A stretch of 64,000 bases of DNA, taken from the NCBI GenBank assembly GCA_040719455.1, contig JBFDTN010000001.1:1893501-1957500 (forward strand), written 5' to 3'. Source of the DNA: Streptococcus pneumoniae. Its GTDB lineage: Bacteria; Bacillota; Bacilli; Lactobacillales; Streptococcaceae. This document shows, piece by piece, positions 1-10,625 of this stretch (the stretch's first letter is position 1; the number at the start of each line of letters is the position of its first letter). A model generated the notes under the pieces. It had not been told where the DNA came from, did no database searches, and worked only from the letters and a program-made list of their open reading frames with translations. The position numbers were made by a program, and so were the translations under genes.

Positions 1-851
1 ATGGTCAAGAAGAAGCCAACAAGCGGATTTATGCGACAACAGACCGTGAAAAAGGTGCGGTAAAAGTTGAAGCAGATGCAAACGGTTGGGAAACATTTGT
101 GGTGCCAGATGATATTGGCGGACGATTCTCTGTGTTGACAGCAGTGGGCTTACTTCCAATTGCAGCTTCTGGTGCGGATATCAAAGCTTTGATGGATGGT
201 GCAAATGCGGCTCGTAAAGCCTATACATCCGATAAGATTGCTGAAAATGAAGCGTATCAATATGCAGCACTTCGCAATATCTTGTACCGCAAGGGCTATG
301 CGACTGAAATCTTGGTTAATTATGAGCCATCTCTTCAATACTTTAGCGAATGGTGGAAACAATTAGCAGGGGAATCAGAAGGAAAAGACCAAAAAGGGAT
401 TTACCCAACATCTGCCAACTTCTCAACAGACTTGCACTCACTTGGTCAATTTATCCAAGAAGGCGCTCGTATCCTATTTGAAACAGTTATCCGTGTGGAT
501 AAACCTCGTAAAAATGTGATTATCCCTGAATTTGAAGAAGATTTGGACGGACTTGGCTACATCCAAGGAAAAGATGTGGACTTTGTCAATAAAAAAGCGA
601 CCGACGGTGTTCTTCTTGCTCACACAGACGGCGATGTGCCAAACATGTTTGTGACGCTTCCAGAACAAGATGAATTTACTCTTGGATATGTGATCTACTT
701 CTTCGAGCTTGCTATTGCCCTTTCTGGTTACTTGAATGCGATTAACCCATTTGACCAACCAGGGGTAGAAGCGTATAAGAAAAATATGTTTGCTCTTCTT
801 GGAAAACCTGGATTTGAAGAATTGAGCAAAGAATTGAATGCTCGCTTGTAA
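1..851 (+). CDS. pgi: Glucose-6-phosphate isomerase, 3' part
   Basis: This is the C-terminal part of phosphoglucose isomerase, the cytoplasmic glycolytic enzyme that interconverts glucose 6-phosphate and fructose 6-phosphate. The frame is open from base 3, so the gene begins before the window; about 282 residues are visible of a usual length near 450. The stretch [21 protein letters not shown] matches the family's sugar-isomerase signature region, and [23 protein letters not shown] is a typical streptococcal C-terminus. It is followed at once by a hairpin terminator. The identification is firm; the missing start is only an edge effect. Confidence 0.95.
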   Translation, partial: GQEEANKRIYATTDREKGAVKVEADANGWETFVVPDDIGGRFSVLTAVGLLPIAASGADIKALMDGANAARKAYTSDKIAENEAYQYAALRNILYRKGYATEILVNYEPSLQYFSEWWKQLAGESEGKDQKGIYPTSANFSTDLHSLGQFIQEGARILFETVIRVDKPRKNVIIPEFEEDLDGLGYIQGKDVDFVNKKATDGVLLAHTDGDVPNMFVTLPEQDEFTLGYVIYFFELAIALSGYLNAINPFDQPGVEAYKKNMFALLGKPGFEELSKELNARL

Positions 852-861
852 AAGCGATGGG

Positions 862-889
862 AACGGCTTCCGTGAGGAGGTCGTTTTTT
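862..889 (+). terminator. Terminator after pgi, overlapping the next ribosome site
   Basis: AACGGCTTCC pairs imperfectly with GGAGGTCGTT around a GTGA loop, and six T follow. The 3' arm contains GAGGAGGT, which is also the only ribosome-binding sequence for the ORF starting at 891. Confidence 0.7.
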
Positions 890-890
890 G

Positions 891-1451
891 ATGAGAAAAT
901 ATTCATTTTTATCCCTAAAATGCTTTTTAGGTTATATTGTATCTAGCGATATCCTCCATTTTATAGTGATGGTATTACTGGTACTTGGAGGAGGATTGAG
1001 CAAGTTTAAAGATCGGAATATGACAACATCATCACTTCCATCATCCACAAGTCCATCTAGTTCAGAAGAGGTCACAAAGACTGATGAATCTGCTAGCAGT
1101 TCCTCTAGCGAAAAAGAGATAGAAACAGGATTTGAGCCGCACGATGTGTCTGATTCGACCATTGAATCCATTAAGACCTATCAGGATTATTTGACCATAT
1201 ATGAATATATTGTCAATAATTACATCACTAATTATGAAGCTATAGTTTCGCGTCAGGGATTAGGGAATGCAGCGGCTTATCAAGCTATGAGAGATGGTGT
1301 CGTAGAGAGTGTGGAGCAACAAAAGAAACAATATGGCATTTTGGGCAAGGCTCCGCTAGTTGGTAAGAGCGAGTTAGTAAAGTTTCTCAAAGATTACCGT
1401 GATGAGTTGCAAAAGATGGTTGATGAGATGGCCGCTGCTTTAGGTGGATAA
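891..1451 (+). CDS. Small membrane-anchored protein of unknown function
   Basis: I do not recognise this 186-residue protein. Residues about 10-35 form one hydrophobic segment, followed by a Ser/Thr-rich low-complexity linker (about 45-78) and a charged, helical C-terminal half of about 100 residues. That is the layout of a protein tethered to the membrane by its N-terminus, with the C-terminal domain probably outside. ATG 891 is preferred over TTG 888 because GAGGAGGT lies nine bases upstream of it, inside the pgi terminator. No independent promoter is visible, so expression probably depends on readthrough from pgi. Confidence 0.6.
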   Translation: MRKYSFLSLKCFLGYIVSSDILHFIVMVLLVLGGGLSKFKDRNMTTSSLPSSTSPSSSEEVTKTDESASSSSSEKEIETGFEPHDVSDSTIESIKTYQDYLTIYEYIVNNYITNYEAIVSRQGLGNAAAYQAMRDGVVESVEQQKKQYGILGKAPLVGKSELVKFLKDYRDELQKMVDEMAAALGG

Positions 1452-1490
1452 ACGATTGGTTGAAGGAATAGAAATATCCCTTGTTTTTAT

Positions 1491-1513
1491 GAAAAATTCA
1501 AGAAATTTTTCTT
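1491..1513 (+). terminator. Weak AT-rich hairpin before the exporter gene
   Basis: GAAAAATT and AATTTTTC form an 8-bp stem with a 5-base loop, followed by a T/C-rich run. It is a possible terminator for the gene ending at 1451, but the stem is AT-rich and the call is weak. Confidence 0.35.
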
Positions 1514-1531
1514 CCTTTTTCCATATGATTT

Positions 1532-1547
1532 TGATACAATAGTCCAA
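1532..1547 (+). promoter_or_regulatory. Extended -10 box directly before an ATG
   Basis: TGATACAAT (1532-1540) is an extended -10 box, and only six bases separate it from the ATG at 1547. The expected transcription start therefore falls on or beside the start codon, giving a leaderless mRNA. No Shine-Dalgarno sequence precedes this ATG. Confidence 0.45.
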
Positions 1548-2467
1548 TGAATCAGTATCAGAAACGTATCTTTAAGGGGATTTTATATGCTTTATTCTCT
1601 GGGGTGATCTGGGGGATTTGTGGCATTTTAGGAGAGTATTTTTTCAGTCATTATCAGGTGTCCTCAGGGTGGATTACCTCAACTCGTTTGGTGATTGCAG
1701 GGGTGAGTGTCTTGTTGCTATCTGCGAGTCAACAGGGAATGGCGATTTTTGAGATTTGGAAATGTCGGCGCTCTTTTCTTCCTTTTTTAGCCTATGCGAT
1801 TTTGGGAGTCTTTTCGGTTCAGTTTTTCTTTTATCTCTGTATCGAATCTTCTAATGCTGCAACGGCAACGATTTTGCAGTTTGTGAGTCCTGTGTTTATC
1901 CTTCTTTATAATCACGTGATGAAGCGGCAAAAAGCGTCTCTTTTAGCTATTGTCTATATTGCATTAGCGATGATTGGGGTGGCTTTAATGGCTACTAAAG
2001 GGGATTTTTCGACTTTAGCGATTACACCTTTTGCGCTAGTGACTGGTCTTTTAAGTGCTATTGCAGTAGGATTTAATGTGATTTTACCCCAGCGGTTTGC
2101 AAAGAATTATGGCTTTATCAATACGGTTGGTTGGGGAATGTTAGTGGCAGGGCTTTTGAGTAATAGTCTGTATCCGATGACGAAAGTGACGTTTACGCTT
2201 GATTGGGTGAGTGTAGCCATTATTTTAACGATTACCTTATTTGGAACAGCTCTCTCTTTTCTAGTGTCTATGAAAGCAGCTTCCTTGGTTTCTCCCTTGA
2301 TTGTATCTGTCATTGGCGCTAGTGAGCCTTTGTCTTCGGCTTTCTTGAGCGTTCTTTTTCTAGGCTTGCAGATGGATTGGATTTTATTGATCGCTATGAC
2401 TTTGGTTGTGGTGCCTATGGTTTTTCTATCTATTGAAGAATCTCGTACAGGTCAAGAAATGCATTAA
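1547..2467 (+). CDS. EamA/DMT-family transporter
   Basis: This 306-residue integral membrane protein has about ten hydrophobic segments arranged as two homologous EamA halves (about residues 9-145 and 155-295), typical of drug/metabolite exporters of the DMT superfamily. Early residues WGICGILGEYFF and the ATILQFVSPVFILLY segment fit the family. The substrate cannot be told from sequence. No ribosome-binding site lies upstream of the start and the -10 box is immediately before it, so it may be translated from a leaderless transcript. It is monocistronic, with a terminator after the stop. Confidence 0.88.
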   Translation: MNQYQKRIFKGILYALFSGVIWGICGILGEYFFSHYQVSSGWITSTRLVIAGVSVLLLSASQQGMAIFEIWKCRRSFLPFLAYAILGVFSVQFFFYLCIESSNAATATILQFVSPVFILLYNHVMKRQKASLLAIVYIALAMIGVALMATKGDFSTLAITPFALVTGLLSAIAVGFNVILPQRFAKNYGFINTVGWGMLVAGLLSNSLYPMTKVTFTLDWVSVAIILTITLFGTALSFLVSMKAASLVSPLIVSVIGASEPLSSAFLSVLFLGLQMDWILLIAMTLVVVPMVFLSIEESRTGQEMH

Positions 2468-2493
2468 AAAGTTAGGTTTTGCCTAGCTTTTTT
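2467..2493 (+). terminator. Terminator after the EamA transporter
   Basis: AAAAGTTAGG and CCTAGCTTTT form a stem around TTTTG, followed by a T run. Confidence 0.75.
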
Positions 2494-2522
2494 ACTTTTG
2501 GGTAGGAAAAACCTTGCTGTTA

Positions 2523-2550
2523 TTGGTTTTTTGAAAAAATATGGTATAAT
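2523..2550 (+). promoter_or_regulatory. Promoter of rnpA-yidC-jag
   Basis: TTGGTT (2523-2528), 16-base spacer, TGGTATAAT extended -10 ending at 2550, 30 bases before the rnpA start. Confidence 0.7.
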
Positions 2551-2580
2551 AGAGTTAATTTTGGTAGATGGAGTTGAGTT

Positions 2581-2940
2581 TTGAAGAAAAGCTATCGCGT
2601 CAAGAGAGAAAAAGATTTCAATGCGATTTTCAAGGAAGGACAAAACTTCGCAAATCGGAAGTTTGTTGTTTATAAATTGGAAAATCATCACAAACATTTT
2701 CGGGCAGGATTGTCAGTGAGTAAAAAATTAGGCAATGCTGTGGTGCGAAATCAGATTAAGCGCAGGATTCGTCATATTTTAATGGCGCATCAAATCAATG
2801 TGAAAGCGCTTGATTTTGTAATTATCGCACGCAAAGGCGCAGAAGTTCTGACCTACCAAGAGTTAGAAAAGAATCTACTCCATGTATTAAAAATAGCAAA
2901 AATCTATCAGGAAGGTTATGATTGTGAAAAAGAAAAGTAG
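2581..2940 (+). CDS. rnpA: Ribonuclease P protein component
   Basis: This 119-residue basic protein is the protein subunit of RNase P, which binds the catalytic RNA and helps remove 5' leaders from precursor tRNAs. It starts [20 protein letters not shown] (TTG start) and contains [23 protein letters not shown], the conserved RNR signature. The length is normal. It overlaps the start of yidC, the standard streptococcal arrangement, so the two are probably translationally coupled. The usual neighbour rpmH is not directly upstream here. Confidence 0.96.
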   Translation: MKKSYRVKREKDFNAIFKEGQNFANRKFVVYKLENHHKHFRAGLSVSKKLGNAVVRNQIKRRIRHILMAHQINVKALDFVIIARKGAEVLTYQELEKNLLHVLKIAKIYQEGYDCEKEK

Positions 2941-3739
2941 CCTGCTGTTGCTTTCCCTAAGTTCCCTTGTGGTTTTAACAGCTTGTGGAACCAGTGACAT
3001 CACAGCAAGTACACCGGGCGTTTGGGGGAAATTTGTCTATTTCTTTGCGGAAATGATTCGAATGTTATCCTTTAATGGTAGTACCGGAATTGGGATTATT
3101 CTCTTTACCTTGGTCATTCGGACGATTCTCTTGCCAGTTTTTCAGTTGCAAATCAATGCTTCGCGGAAAATGCAGGAAATTCAGCCACAAATGCGTGCTC
3201 TTCAAGAGAAATATCCAGGGCGAGATATGGAAAGTCGGACACGGCTAGAGGAGGAGCGCCAGCGTTTATTTAAGGAAGAAGGGGTGAAACCTTCCGCTGC
3301 TATGTGGCCGATTTTGATTCAAATGCCTGTTCTTTTGGCCTTGTTCAATGCGTTAACAAGAGTGGAGTTCTTGCAGCAGGGGCATTTCTTATGGCTCAAT
3401 TTAGCAGAAAAAGATCCCTACTTTATTCTTCCTGTTTTAGCAGCTGGCTTTACCTTTTTAAGCACTTGGCTTAGCAATAAAGGATTGGTCGAAAAGAATG
3501 GTCTTACCACAGGAATGATGGTTATCATGCCAATCATCATCTTTATCTTCACCTTACAGGTAGCAAGTGGGGTAGCTCTCTATTGGAGTACATCAAATGC
3601 CTATCAAGTCTTTCAGACCTTGATTTTAAGCAATCCTTTTAAGATGATTGAGGAGAGACAAGCCAAGGAGGCGGCTGAGAAGGAATTAGTAGCCAAGAAA
3701 AAACGTGCGATGAAAAAGGCACAGAAAAAGAAAAAGTAA
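2924..3739 (+). CDS. yidC: Membrane protein insertase YidC/OxaA, lipoprotein type
   Basis: This protein inserts and folds inner-membrane proteins, alone or with the Sec translocon. It has a lipoprotein signal ending LTAC, then the five-segment YidC core (about residues 50-250) including [15 protein letters not shown] and [14 protein letters not shown], and a highly basic Lys-rich tail that can contact the ribosome. The GTG at 2924 has AGGAAGG eight bases upstream, while the in-frame ATG at 2918 is only two bases from it, so GTG is the better start. It sits between rnpA and jag. Streptococci normally have a second YidC elsewhere. Confidence 0.94.
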   Translation: MKKKSSLLLLSLSSLVVLTACGTSDITASTPGVWGKFVYFFAEMIRMLSFNGSTGIGIILFTLVIRTILLPVFQLQINASRKMQEIQPQMRALQEKYPGRDMESRTRLEEERQRLFKEEGVKPSAAMWPILIQMPVLLALFNALTRVEFLQQGHFLWLNLAEKDPYFILPVLAAGFTFLSTWLSNKGLVEKNGLTTGMMVIMPIIIFIFTLQVASGVALYWSTSNAYQVFQTLILSNPFKMIEERQAKEAAEKELVAKKKRAMKKAQKKKK

Positions 3740-3754
3740 AGGAGGACTCTTGCT

Positions 3755-4774
3755 ATGGTAGTATTTACAGGAGCGAGTGTCGAAGAGGCCATCCAGAATG
3801 GCTTGCGTGAATTAGATATTCCACGAATGAAGGCGCATATCAAAGTCATCTCTCGTGAGAAAAAGGGCTTTTTAGGCTTATTTGGTAAAAAAGATGCCCA
3901 AGTGGATGTGGAACCAATTAGTGAAATCACAGTTGCTAAAGCCAACCAAAAGGCAGTAAAAGGGGTTCCAGAAGAGATTAACGCCCAAAACGAGCCGGTC
4001 AAGAGCGTGAGCGAAGCAACGGTTGATTTAGGGCGCGTGGTTGAAGCCATCAAAAAAATCGAAGAAGAGGGCGAAGAAGTTTCAGACGAAGTGAAAGAAG
4101 AGATTCTGAAACATGAAAAAGAGCCGACAACGATTTTGGAAGAAACAGGGACGCTAGATCTTTTGATTGAAAAAGAGGAAGCAACTGAGCCTGTTAATCT
4201 CGAAGATACCAATGTGATTTCCTTTGAGCGTGCTATTGAAAAGCGAAGAGAAAAGCCTGAAAGAGAAGAGTCTTTTGAGGACTTAGGTCTTGAAGTGGAA
4301 GAAGTCGATGAAGTGGATATTGAAGATGTTGTAGAGACAGTGACGGCTTATGTGCAGACCATTGTCGATGAGATGGATGTGGAGGCTATGATTAGTAGCG
4401 AGCACAATCGTCGTAGCATCAATATGCAGATTGATACCAATGAGCCAGGACGAATTATTGGCTATCATGGCAAGGTTTTAAAAGCTCTTCAGCTCTTGGC
4501 ACAAAATTATCTCTACAATCAATACACCAAGAGTTTCTACATTTCCATCAATGTAAATGATTATGTAGAGCATCGAGCGGAAGTGTTGCAGAGTTATGCG
4601 CAGAAATTAGCGGATCGGGTTTTGGAAGAACGTCGTAGCCAAAAGACAGATCCGATGTCTAATAATGAACGCAAGATCATTCACCGAATTGTCTCTCGCA
4701 TGGATGGTGTAACGAGCTATTCTGAAGGCGATGAGCCAAACCGTTATGTAGTGGTCGATATTGACGAAGATTAA
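3755..4774 (+). CDS. jag: RNA-binding protein Jag/KhpB (EloR)
   Basis: A 339-residue cytoplasmic RNA-binding protein. The N-terminal Jag_N domain (about 1-50, MVVFTGASVEEAIQNGLREL) is followed by a long acidic linker (about 60-200), a KH domain (INMQIDTNEPGRIIGYHGKVLKALQLL, about 220-290) and a C-terminal R3H domain containing DPMSNNERKIIHRIV. In streptococci the family (EloR/KhpB) takes part in control of cell elongation with KhpA; that role is from the family. It is co-transcribed with yidC and closed by a strong terminator. Confidence 0.93.
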   Translation: MVVFTGASVEEAIQNGLRELDIPRMKAHIKVISREKKGFLGLFGKKDAQVDVEPISEITVAKANQKAVKGVPEEINAQNEPVKSVSEATVDLGRVVEAIKKIEEEGEEVSDEVKEEILKHEKEPTTILEETGTLDLLIEKEEATEPVNLEDTNVISFERAIEKRREKPEREESFEDLGLEVEEVDEVDIEDVVETVTAYVQTIVDEMDVEAMISSEHNRRSINMQIDTNEPGRIIGYHGKVLKALQLLAQNYLYNQYTKSFYISINVNDYVEHRAEVLQSYAQKLADRVLEERRSQKTDPMSNNERKIIHRIVSRMDGVTSYSEGDEPNRYVVVDIDED

Positions 4775-4779
4775 GAGTA

Positions 4780-4812
4780 ACTGAGAAGAATGTCTTCTCA
4801 GTTTGTCTTTTA
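4780..4812 (+). terminator. Terminator after jag
   Basis: ACTGAGAAGA and TCTTCTCAGT form a perfect 10-bp stem with a 3-base loop, followed by a T-rich tail. Confidence 0.85.
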
Positions 4813-4827
4813 TAGAGAGGAGAAAGG

Positions 4828-5457
4828 ATGTTTCAGGCATTAGAAGCCTTTTTAGCTCATCAAGGTGAGAAATATACTAGGCCTCAAAAAGCAGGTGCTA
4901 TGGCGGCTTATATGGAGGAACTAAAGGCAAAAGGACAAGCAGCTAGAAAAGAGTTTCAAGAATTGTCCAAAGCCTTTCAAGCGAGTCAGCCTCAGTTGAC
5001 TATATTATCAACCAGCCAATGGATGAATCAAGCACAAATCCTACGACCGCATTTTTGGACCTATTTTCAGGCTGAAGGAGAGGAAAGCGAGCCGATGTTT
5101 GCCCTGCGTTTGTATGGGAAGACTGAGGATTTTGGTGTTTCTCTGGAAGTGAGCTTTTTAGAGCGAAAAAAAGACGAAGATAGTTTAAGCAAGCAAAATC
5201 GTGTATTAGCTAGCCCCTTGTCACCTCCTAGCTACTATGTGGTGCAAGAGGCAAATGAGAGCAACATGTGGGAAGCAACGCAAGAAAATCGCCTCAGCTT
5301 GATTGACCTCGTCCAAAAAGGAGAGGTTCGAAAAGTCTTATTGAGACAAGATATAGCGCTGAAAGATCGAGAAGATATGAAAATGGTTTTGCAGGATTTA
5401 TCAGACGCTTATCACTGTTTAGAGCCATTTTATCAGTTGACTCGCCAGAAATCCTAA
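4828..5457 (+). CDS. Conserved streptococcal protein of unknown function
   Basis: I cannot assign a function to this 209-residue protein. It has no signal peptide or membrane segment and looks like a soluble cytoplasmic protein: a helical, charged N-terminal half (about 1-55) and a mixed alpha/beta remainder with several aromatic residues. GAGAGGAGAAAGG just upstream is a good ribosome site for ATG 4828. It lies alone between the jag terminator and the gltX promoter. Its length, codon use and ribosome site argue for a real gene. Confidence 0.75.
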   Translation: MFQALEAFLAHQGEKYTRPQKAGAMAAYMEELKAKGQAARKEFQELSKAFQASQPQLTILSTSQWMNQAQILRPHFWTYFQAEGEESEPMFALRLYGKTEDFGVSLEVSFLERKKDEDSLSKQNRVLASPLSPPSYYVVQEANESNMWEATQENRLSLIDLVQKGEVRKVLLRQDIALKDREDMKMVLQDLSDAYHCLEPFYQLTRQKS

Positions 5458-5465
5458 GCAGATAC

Positions 5466-5494
5466 TTAAAAAAATTCTGGAACTATGATATAAT
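5466..5494 (+). promoter_or_regulatory. Promoter of gltX
   Basis: Extended -10 TGATATAAT (5486-5494) with a weak -35 TTAAAA (5466-5471) 17 bases away; ATG follows at 5525. Confidence 0.65.
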
Positions 5495-5524
5495 GAGAAA
5501 GATTGAAAAATACAGGAGAGAAAC

Positions 5525-6985
5525 ATGACAAAAGCCATTCGTGTGCGTTATGCACCAAGTCCAACTGGACTTTTACACATCGGAAATGCGCGGACAGCGC
5601 TCTTTAACTACCTTTATGCTCGTCATCATGGCGGAACGTTTTTGATTCGGATTGAAGATACTGACCGCAAGCGCCATGTGGAAGACGGTGAGCGTTCGCA
5701 ATTGGAGAACCTCCGCTGGTTGGGAATTGATTGGGACGAAAGTCCAGAAACTCACGAAAAGTACCGCCAGTCAGAGCGCCTTGACATCTATCAAGAGTAT
5801 GTTAATGAATTGTTAGAAAAAGGTTTGGCATACAAGTCCTATGTGACAGAAGAAGAATTGGCAGCTGAGCGTGAGCGCCAAGAAGCAGCTGGTGAAACAC
5901 CGCGCTATATTAATGAGTACCTTGGCATGTCAGACGAAGAAAAAGCAGCTTATATTGCTGAGCGTGAGGCAGCAGGTATCATTCCGACAGTTCGTCTGGC
6001 GGTCAATGAAGAGGGCATCTACAAGTGGAACGATATGGTCAAGGGTGAGATTGAGTTTGAAGGTGGCAATATCGGTGGCGACTGGGTTATCCAGAAAAAA
6101 GACGGCTATCCAACCTACAACTTTGCCGTGGTCATCGATGACCATCTAATGGAAATTTCTCACGTTATCCGTGGGGATGACCACATTGCCAATACTCCTA
6201 AACAGCTCATGGTCTATGAAGCCCTTGGTTGGGAAGCGCCAGAGTTCGGTCACATGACCTTGATTATCAACTCTGAAACTGGTAAGAAATTGTCCAAACG
6301 TGACACCAACACGCTCCAATTTATCGAAGATTACCGCAAGAAAGGCTATCTGCCAGAAGCAGTCTTTAACTTTATTGCCCTTCTTGGCTGGAACCCTGGT
6401 GGTGAGCATGAAATCTTCTATCGTGAGGAATTGATTGAGTTATTTGATGAACATCGTCTCAGCAAATCACCAGCAGCCTTTGACCAGAAGAAGCTCGACT
6501 GGATGAGCAATGAGTACATCAAGAATGCCGATTTTGAAACGATTTTTGAAATGGCAAAACCATTCTTGGCTGAAGCTGGTCGTTTGACAGATAAGGCTGA
6601 AAAATTAGTGGAACTTTACAAACCACAAATGAAAGCAGTCGATGAAATCGTGCCTTTGACCGACCTCTTCTTTGAAGATTTCCCAGCTCTGACTGAAGCT
6701 GAAGAAGAAGTCATGGCAGGAGAGACCGTGCCAACTGTTCTCACCGCTTTCAAGGAAAAATTAGAAGCCATGACGGAAGAAGACTTCAAGTCTGAAAACA
6801 TCTTCCCACAAATCAAGGCGGTTCAGAAAGAAACTGGTATCAAAGGCAAAAACCTCTTCATGCCAATCCGCATCGCCGTGTCAGGTGAAATGCACGGGCC
6901 AGAATTACCAGATACCATTTATCTACTTGGCCGTGAAAAATCAATCCAGCATTTGGACAATATGCTGAAAGAAATTACAAAATAA
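5525..6985 (+). CDS. gltX: Glutamyl-tRNA synthetase
   Basis: Charges tRNA-Glu (in bacteria lacking GlnRS also tRNA-Gln, later amidated by GatCAB). This 486-residue class I synthetase has the HIGH-type motif HIGN at residues 18-21 within [21 protein letters not shown], and the KMSKS-type loop KKLSKRD near residue 256. The C-terminal anticodon-binding region is complete. It has its own extended -10 promoter and ribosome site (CAGGAGAG) and is followed by a hairpin, so it appears monocistronic. Confidence 0.97.
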   Translation: MTKAIRVRYAPSPTGLLHIGNARTALFNYLYARHHGGTFLIRIEDTDRKRHVEDGERSQLENLRWLGIDWDESPETHEKYRQSERLDIYQEYVNELLEKGLAYKSYVTEEELAAERERQEAAGETPRYINEYLGMSDEEKAAYIAEREAAGIIPTVRLAVNEEGIYKWNDMVKGEIEFEGGNIGGDWVIQKKDGYPTYNFAVVIDDHLMEISHVIRGDDHIANTPKQLMVYEALGWEAPEFGHMTLIINSETGKKLSKRDTNTLQFIEDYRKKGYLPEAVFNFIALLGWNPGGEHEIFYREELIELFDEHRLSKSPAAFDQKKLDWMSNEYIKNADFETIFEMAKPFLAEAGRLTDKAEKLVELYKPQMKAVDEIVPLTDLFFEDFPALTEAEEEVMAGETVPTVLTAFKEKLEAMTEEDFKSENIFPQIKAVQKETGIKGKNLFMPIRIAVSGEMHGPELPDTIYLLGREKSIQHLDNMLKEITK

Positions 6986-6990
6986 TCATT

Positions 6991-7023
6991 TGAAAAGTCT
7001 AGGACTCCGTTCTAGGCTTTTCA
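6991..7023 (+). terminator. Probable terminator after gltX
   Basis: TGAAAAGTCTAGGA and TTCTAGGCTTTTCA pair with one A-G mismatch around CTCCG. The T tail is short, so efficiency is uncertain. Confidence 0.6.
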
Positions 7024-7072
7024 TGTAGCTTCAGTCTTGGGACGGATTTTCTAAAAAAGCAAGCGAATTCCC

Positions 7073-7100
7073 TTGACTATTTTTGACCAAATGATATAAT
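7073..7100 (+). promoter_or_regulatory. Promoter of groES-groEL
   Basis: TTGACT (7073-7078), 16-base spacer, TATAAT (7095-7100) with an upstream TG. The CIRCE operator starts 13 bases downstream. Confidence 0.85.
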
Positions 7101-7113
7101 AAAAACATAGAAA

Positions 7114-7140
7114 TTAGCACTCGAATAGAAAGAGTGCTAA
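7114..7140 (+). promoter_or_regulatory. CIRCE operator (HrcA binding site)
   Basis: TTAGCACTC, nine spacer bases, GAGTGCTAA: a perfect match to the CIRCE inverted repeat. It overlaps the start of the groESL transcript, where HrcA represses chaperonin genes until heat stress. hrcA itself is not in the window. Confidence 0.97.
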
Positions 7141-7161
7141 ACAAATCCTTGGAGGTAAGAT

Positions 7162-9085
<1,924 letters not shown>

Positions 9086-9091
9086 GAAATG

Positions 9092-9126
9092 AAAATCTCG
9101 TAGAAAATTTTCTGCGAGATTTTTTG
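9092..9126 (+). terminator. Terminator of groESL
   Basis: AAAATCTCG-TAGAAAA and TTTTCTGCGAGATTTTTT form a long, nearly perfect stem with a T run. Confidence 0.9.
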
Positions 9127-9149
9127 AGTATAAGAAAGAAGGATTGAAA

Positions 9150-9623
9150 ATGGATTATGTAAATTTTATTCGTTCGAAAGTTGGGCATGAAAAGATTTTT
9201 CTTAACTTTGCCGCAGGTATTTTGCCAGACGAGTTTGGACGGATTTTACTGCAAAAACGGGCAGATAAAGAAGTCTGGGATTTTCCAGGCGGATGTATGG
9301 AGCTCGGAGAGTATGCTGTGGAGACATTGCTGCGGGAATTTAAGGAAGAAACAACGCTTGAGGTAGAGCCAGTCCGTTTTCTAGGAGCTTATACGAATTG
9401 TCAGGTTTCCTATCCTAATGGTGATGAGGCACAGGCAGTTGGCTTGATTTATGAAGTGGCAGCAAAACAAGATCTGACAGGGATTGAACGTGTGAAGACA
9501 GAAGAGAGCTTGGAGTTGCGCTTTTTCTCACAGGAAGAGATTGAGGTTTTGACGCTCGAGGGTCCGCATAGTAGAGCTATAATAGAGGATTATTTTTTAG
9601 GCACTTATCCTTTGAGGCGTTGA
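9150..9623 (+). CDS. Nudix hydrolase
   Basis: A 157-residue Nudix protein, a Mg-dependent hydrolase of nucleoside diphosphate-linked compounds. The Nudix box is GGCMELGEYAVETLLREFKEET near residues 47-68; the usual Gly after EE is replaced by Thr, which some members tolerate. The substrate cannot be predicted. ATG 9150 is chosen over TTG 9144 because AGAAAGAAGGA ends seven bases before it. It has no evident operon partner and is followed by repeat B and a bidirectional terminator. Confidence 0.88.
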   Translation: MDYVNFIRSKVGHEKIFLNFAAGILPDEFGRILLQKRADKEVWDFPGGCMELGEYAVETLLREFKEETTLEVEPVRFLGAYTNCQVSYPNGDEAQAVGLIYEVAAKQDLTGIERVKTEESLELRFFSQEEIEVLTLEGPHSRAIIEDYFLGTYPLRR

Positions 9624-9626
9624 TGA

Positions 9627-9732
9627 TATAGTCATTTAGTTTCCATTTATTACGTCGTTACCTCGCCTTGCTTAACCTAAGTTATGCCTGCGACTCGTTG
9701 CTTCGTACTAAATCAAAACTAAACAACTATAA
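9627..9732. repeat. Intergenic repeat element B, copy 1
   Basis: Begins ATAGTCATTTAG and contains CCTAAGTTATGCCTGCGACT and CTTCGTACTAAATCAAAACT. The same blocks recur at 23350-23690, 58535-58686 and 63000-63223. This copy lacks the internal palindromic CAACAGTC segment of the longer copies. Confidence 0.75.
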
Positions 9733-9734
9733 AA

Positions 9735-9768
9735 AGCTTGATGTGAAATAGGTCACATCAAGTTTTTA
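9735..9768. terminator. Bidirectional terminator between Nudix gene and psaR
   Basis: CTTGATGTGA (9737-9746) and TCACATCAAG (9753-9762) form a perfect 10-bp stem flanked by A and T runs, so it can work for both converging genes. Confidence 0.85.
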
Positions 9769-9770
9769 TT

Positions 9771-10421
9771 TTAGCTGATTTTATCGACATAGAGTTGCTT
9801 AGCAATGCTGCTGCTGATTTGGAGTTCTTTTTCTCCTGTTTCAATGGAGTAGAGTTGCGTAAAGGGGTCGTATTGGGTCAAATGAATCGTGTCTCCGAGT
9901 TTTAAATCCTGCTTTTCCAGATATTGGAGCAGTTCGAATTCATCGTGAACCCGTGTTAATTGATACATCCCCACCTCACGCGCTGCATCAAGGGTGAGTG
10001 CATTTTTTTCCACCAAAATCGCCCCTTTTTCAGGAATCGTTCCCCCGTGTGGGCACATGGCAGGATAGTCAAGAAAGTGATTGAGGCGCTCGACAAAGAG
10101 ATCTGAGATGGTGTGCTCCAAAACTTCTGCTTCATCGTGGATTTGATCGGTCGTGTAGCCGAGTTTATCTAGCAGAAAGACTTCAATCAAGCGATGTTTG
10201 CGGTAGAGGTCAGACACTAAGCCTAGTCCTAAATCGGTCAAGAGATAGCCTGCCTTGCTGTCTTTTTCAATCAAGCCTTCTTCAATCATGCGTTTGACCA
10301 TTTCAGTCACAGCAGGAGGAGATACTTGCATACGGGTAGCGATTTCCTTATTGGTAATCTTTTTGGTATGCACGCTAATCTCATAGATACATTTTAGGTA
10401 GTCTTCTTTGTTTGGGGTCAT
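9771..10421 (-). CDS. psaR: DtxR-family manganese-dependent regulator (PsaR/SloR/MntR type)
   Basis: A 216-residue metalloregulator that represses manganese uptake when Mn(II) is bound. The N-terminal winged helix (MTPNKEDYLKCIYEISVHTKKITNKEIATRMQVSPPAVTEMVKRM) is followed by the dimerisation and metal-binding domain (about 75-140, EVLEHTISDLF and CPHGG) and a C-terminal SH3/FeoA-like domain (about 150-216). ATG 10421 has AGGAAGAGAG upstream. A longer frame to 10508 exists, but those 29 residues come from repeat element A and are not believed. It is the likely regulator of psaBCA just upstream. Confidence 0.93.
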   Translation of the reverse strand: MTPNKEDYLKCIYEISVHTKKITNKEIATRMQVSPPAVTEMVKRMIEEGLIEKDSKAGYLLTDLGLGLVSDLYRKHRLIEVFLLDKLGYTTDQIHDEAEVLEHTISDLFVERLNHFLDYPAMCPHGGTIPEKGAILVEKNALTLDAAREVGMYQLTRVHDEFELLQYLEKQDLKLGDTIHLTQYDPFTQLYSIETGEKELQISSSIAKQLYVDKIS

Positions 10422-10449
10422 CTGTCTCTCTTCCTTTTTGGGATTCTCT

Positions 10450-10625
10450 GGGAGTGGGACAAAAATCGGGATTTCGCAGAAATCGATTTTGTAGTCCCGC
10501 CCCCGCAAGGTTGATGTGGTTTGTAGAATATTGATTTATCAATGTTTTACAAACCCGACATCTACTGCGTCAAACTGTTAGAACTATAAAATGTAACGAA
10601 ATCGGGGACTTTTGTCTCAACCTCT
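10450..10625 (+). repeat. Intergenic repeat element A, copy 1
   Basis: Starts GGGAGTGGGACAAAA and ends CTTTTGTCTCAACCTC, so the ends are related inverted repeats. Inside are ATCGATTTTGTAGTCCC, the TTTGTAGAAT...TTTTACAAA dyad and GCGTCAAACTGTTAGAAC. It separates psaR from tpx, and its right end touches the tpx stop. Confidence 0.85.
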
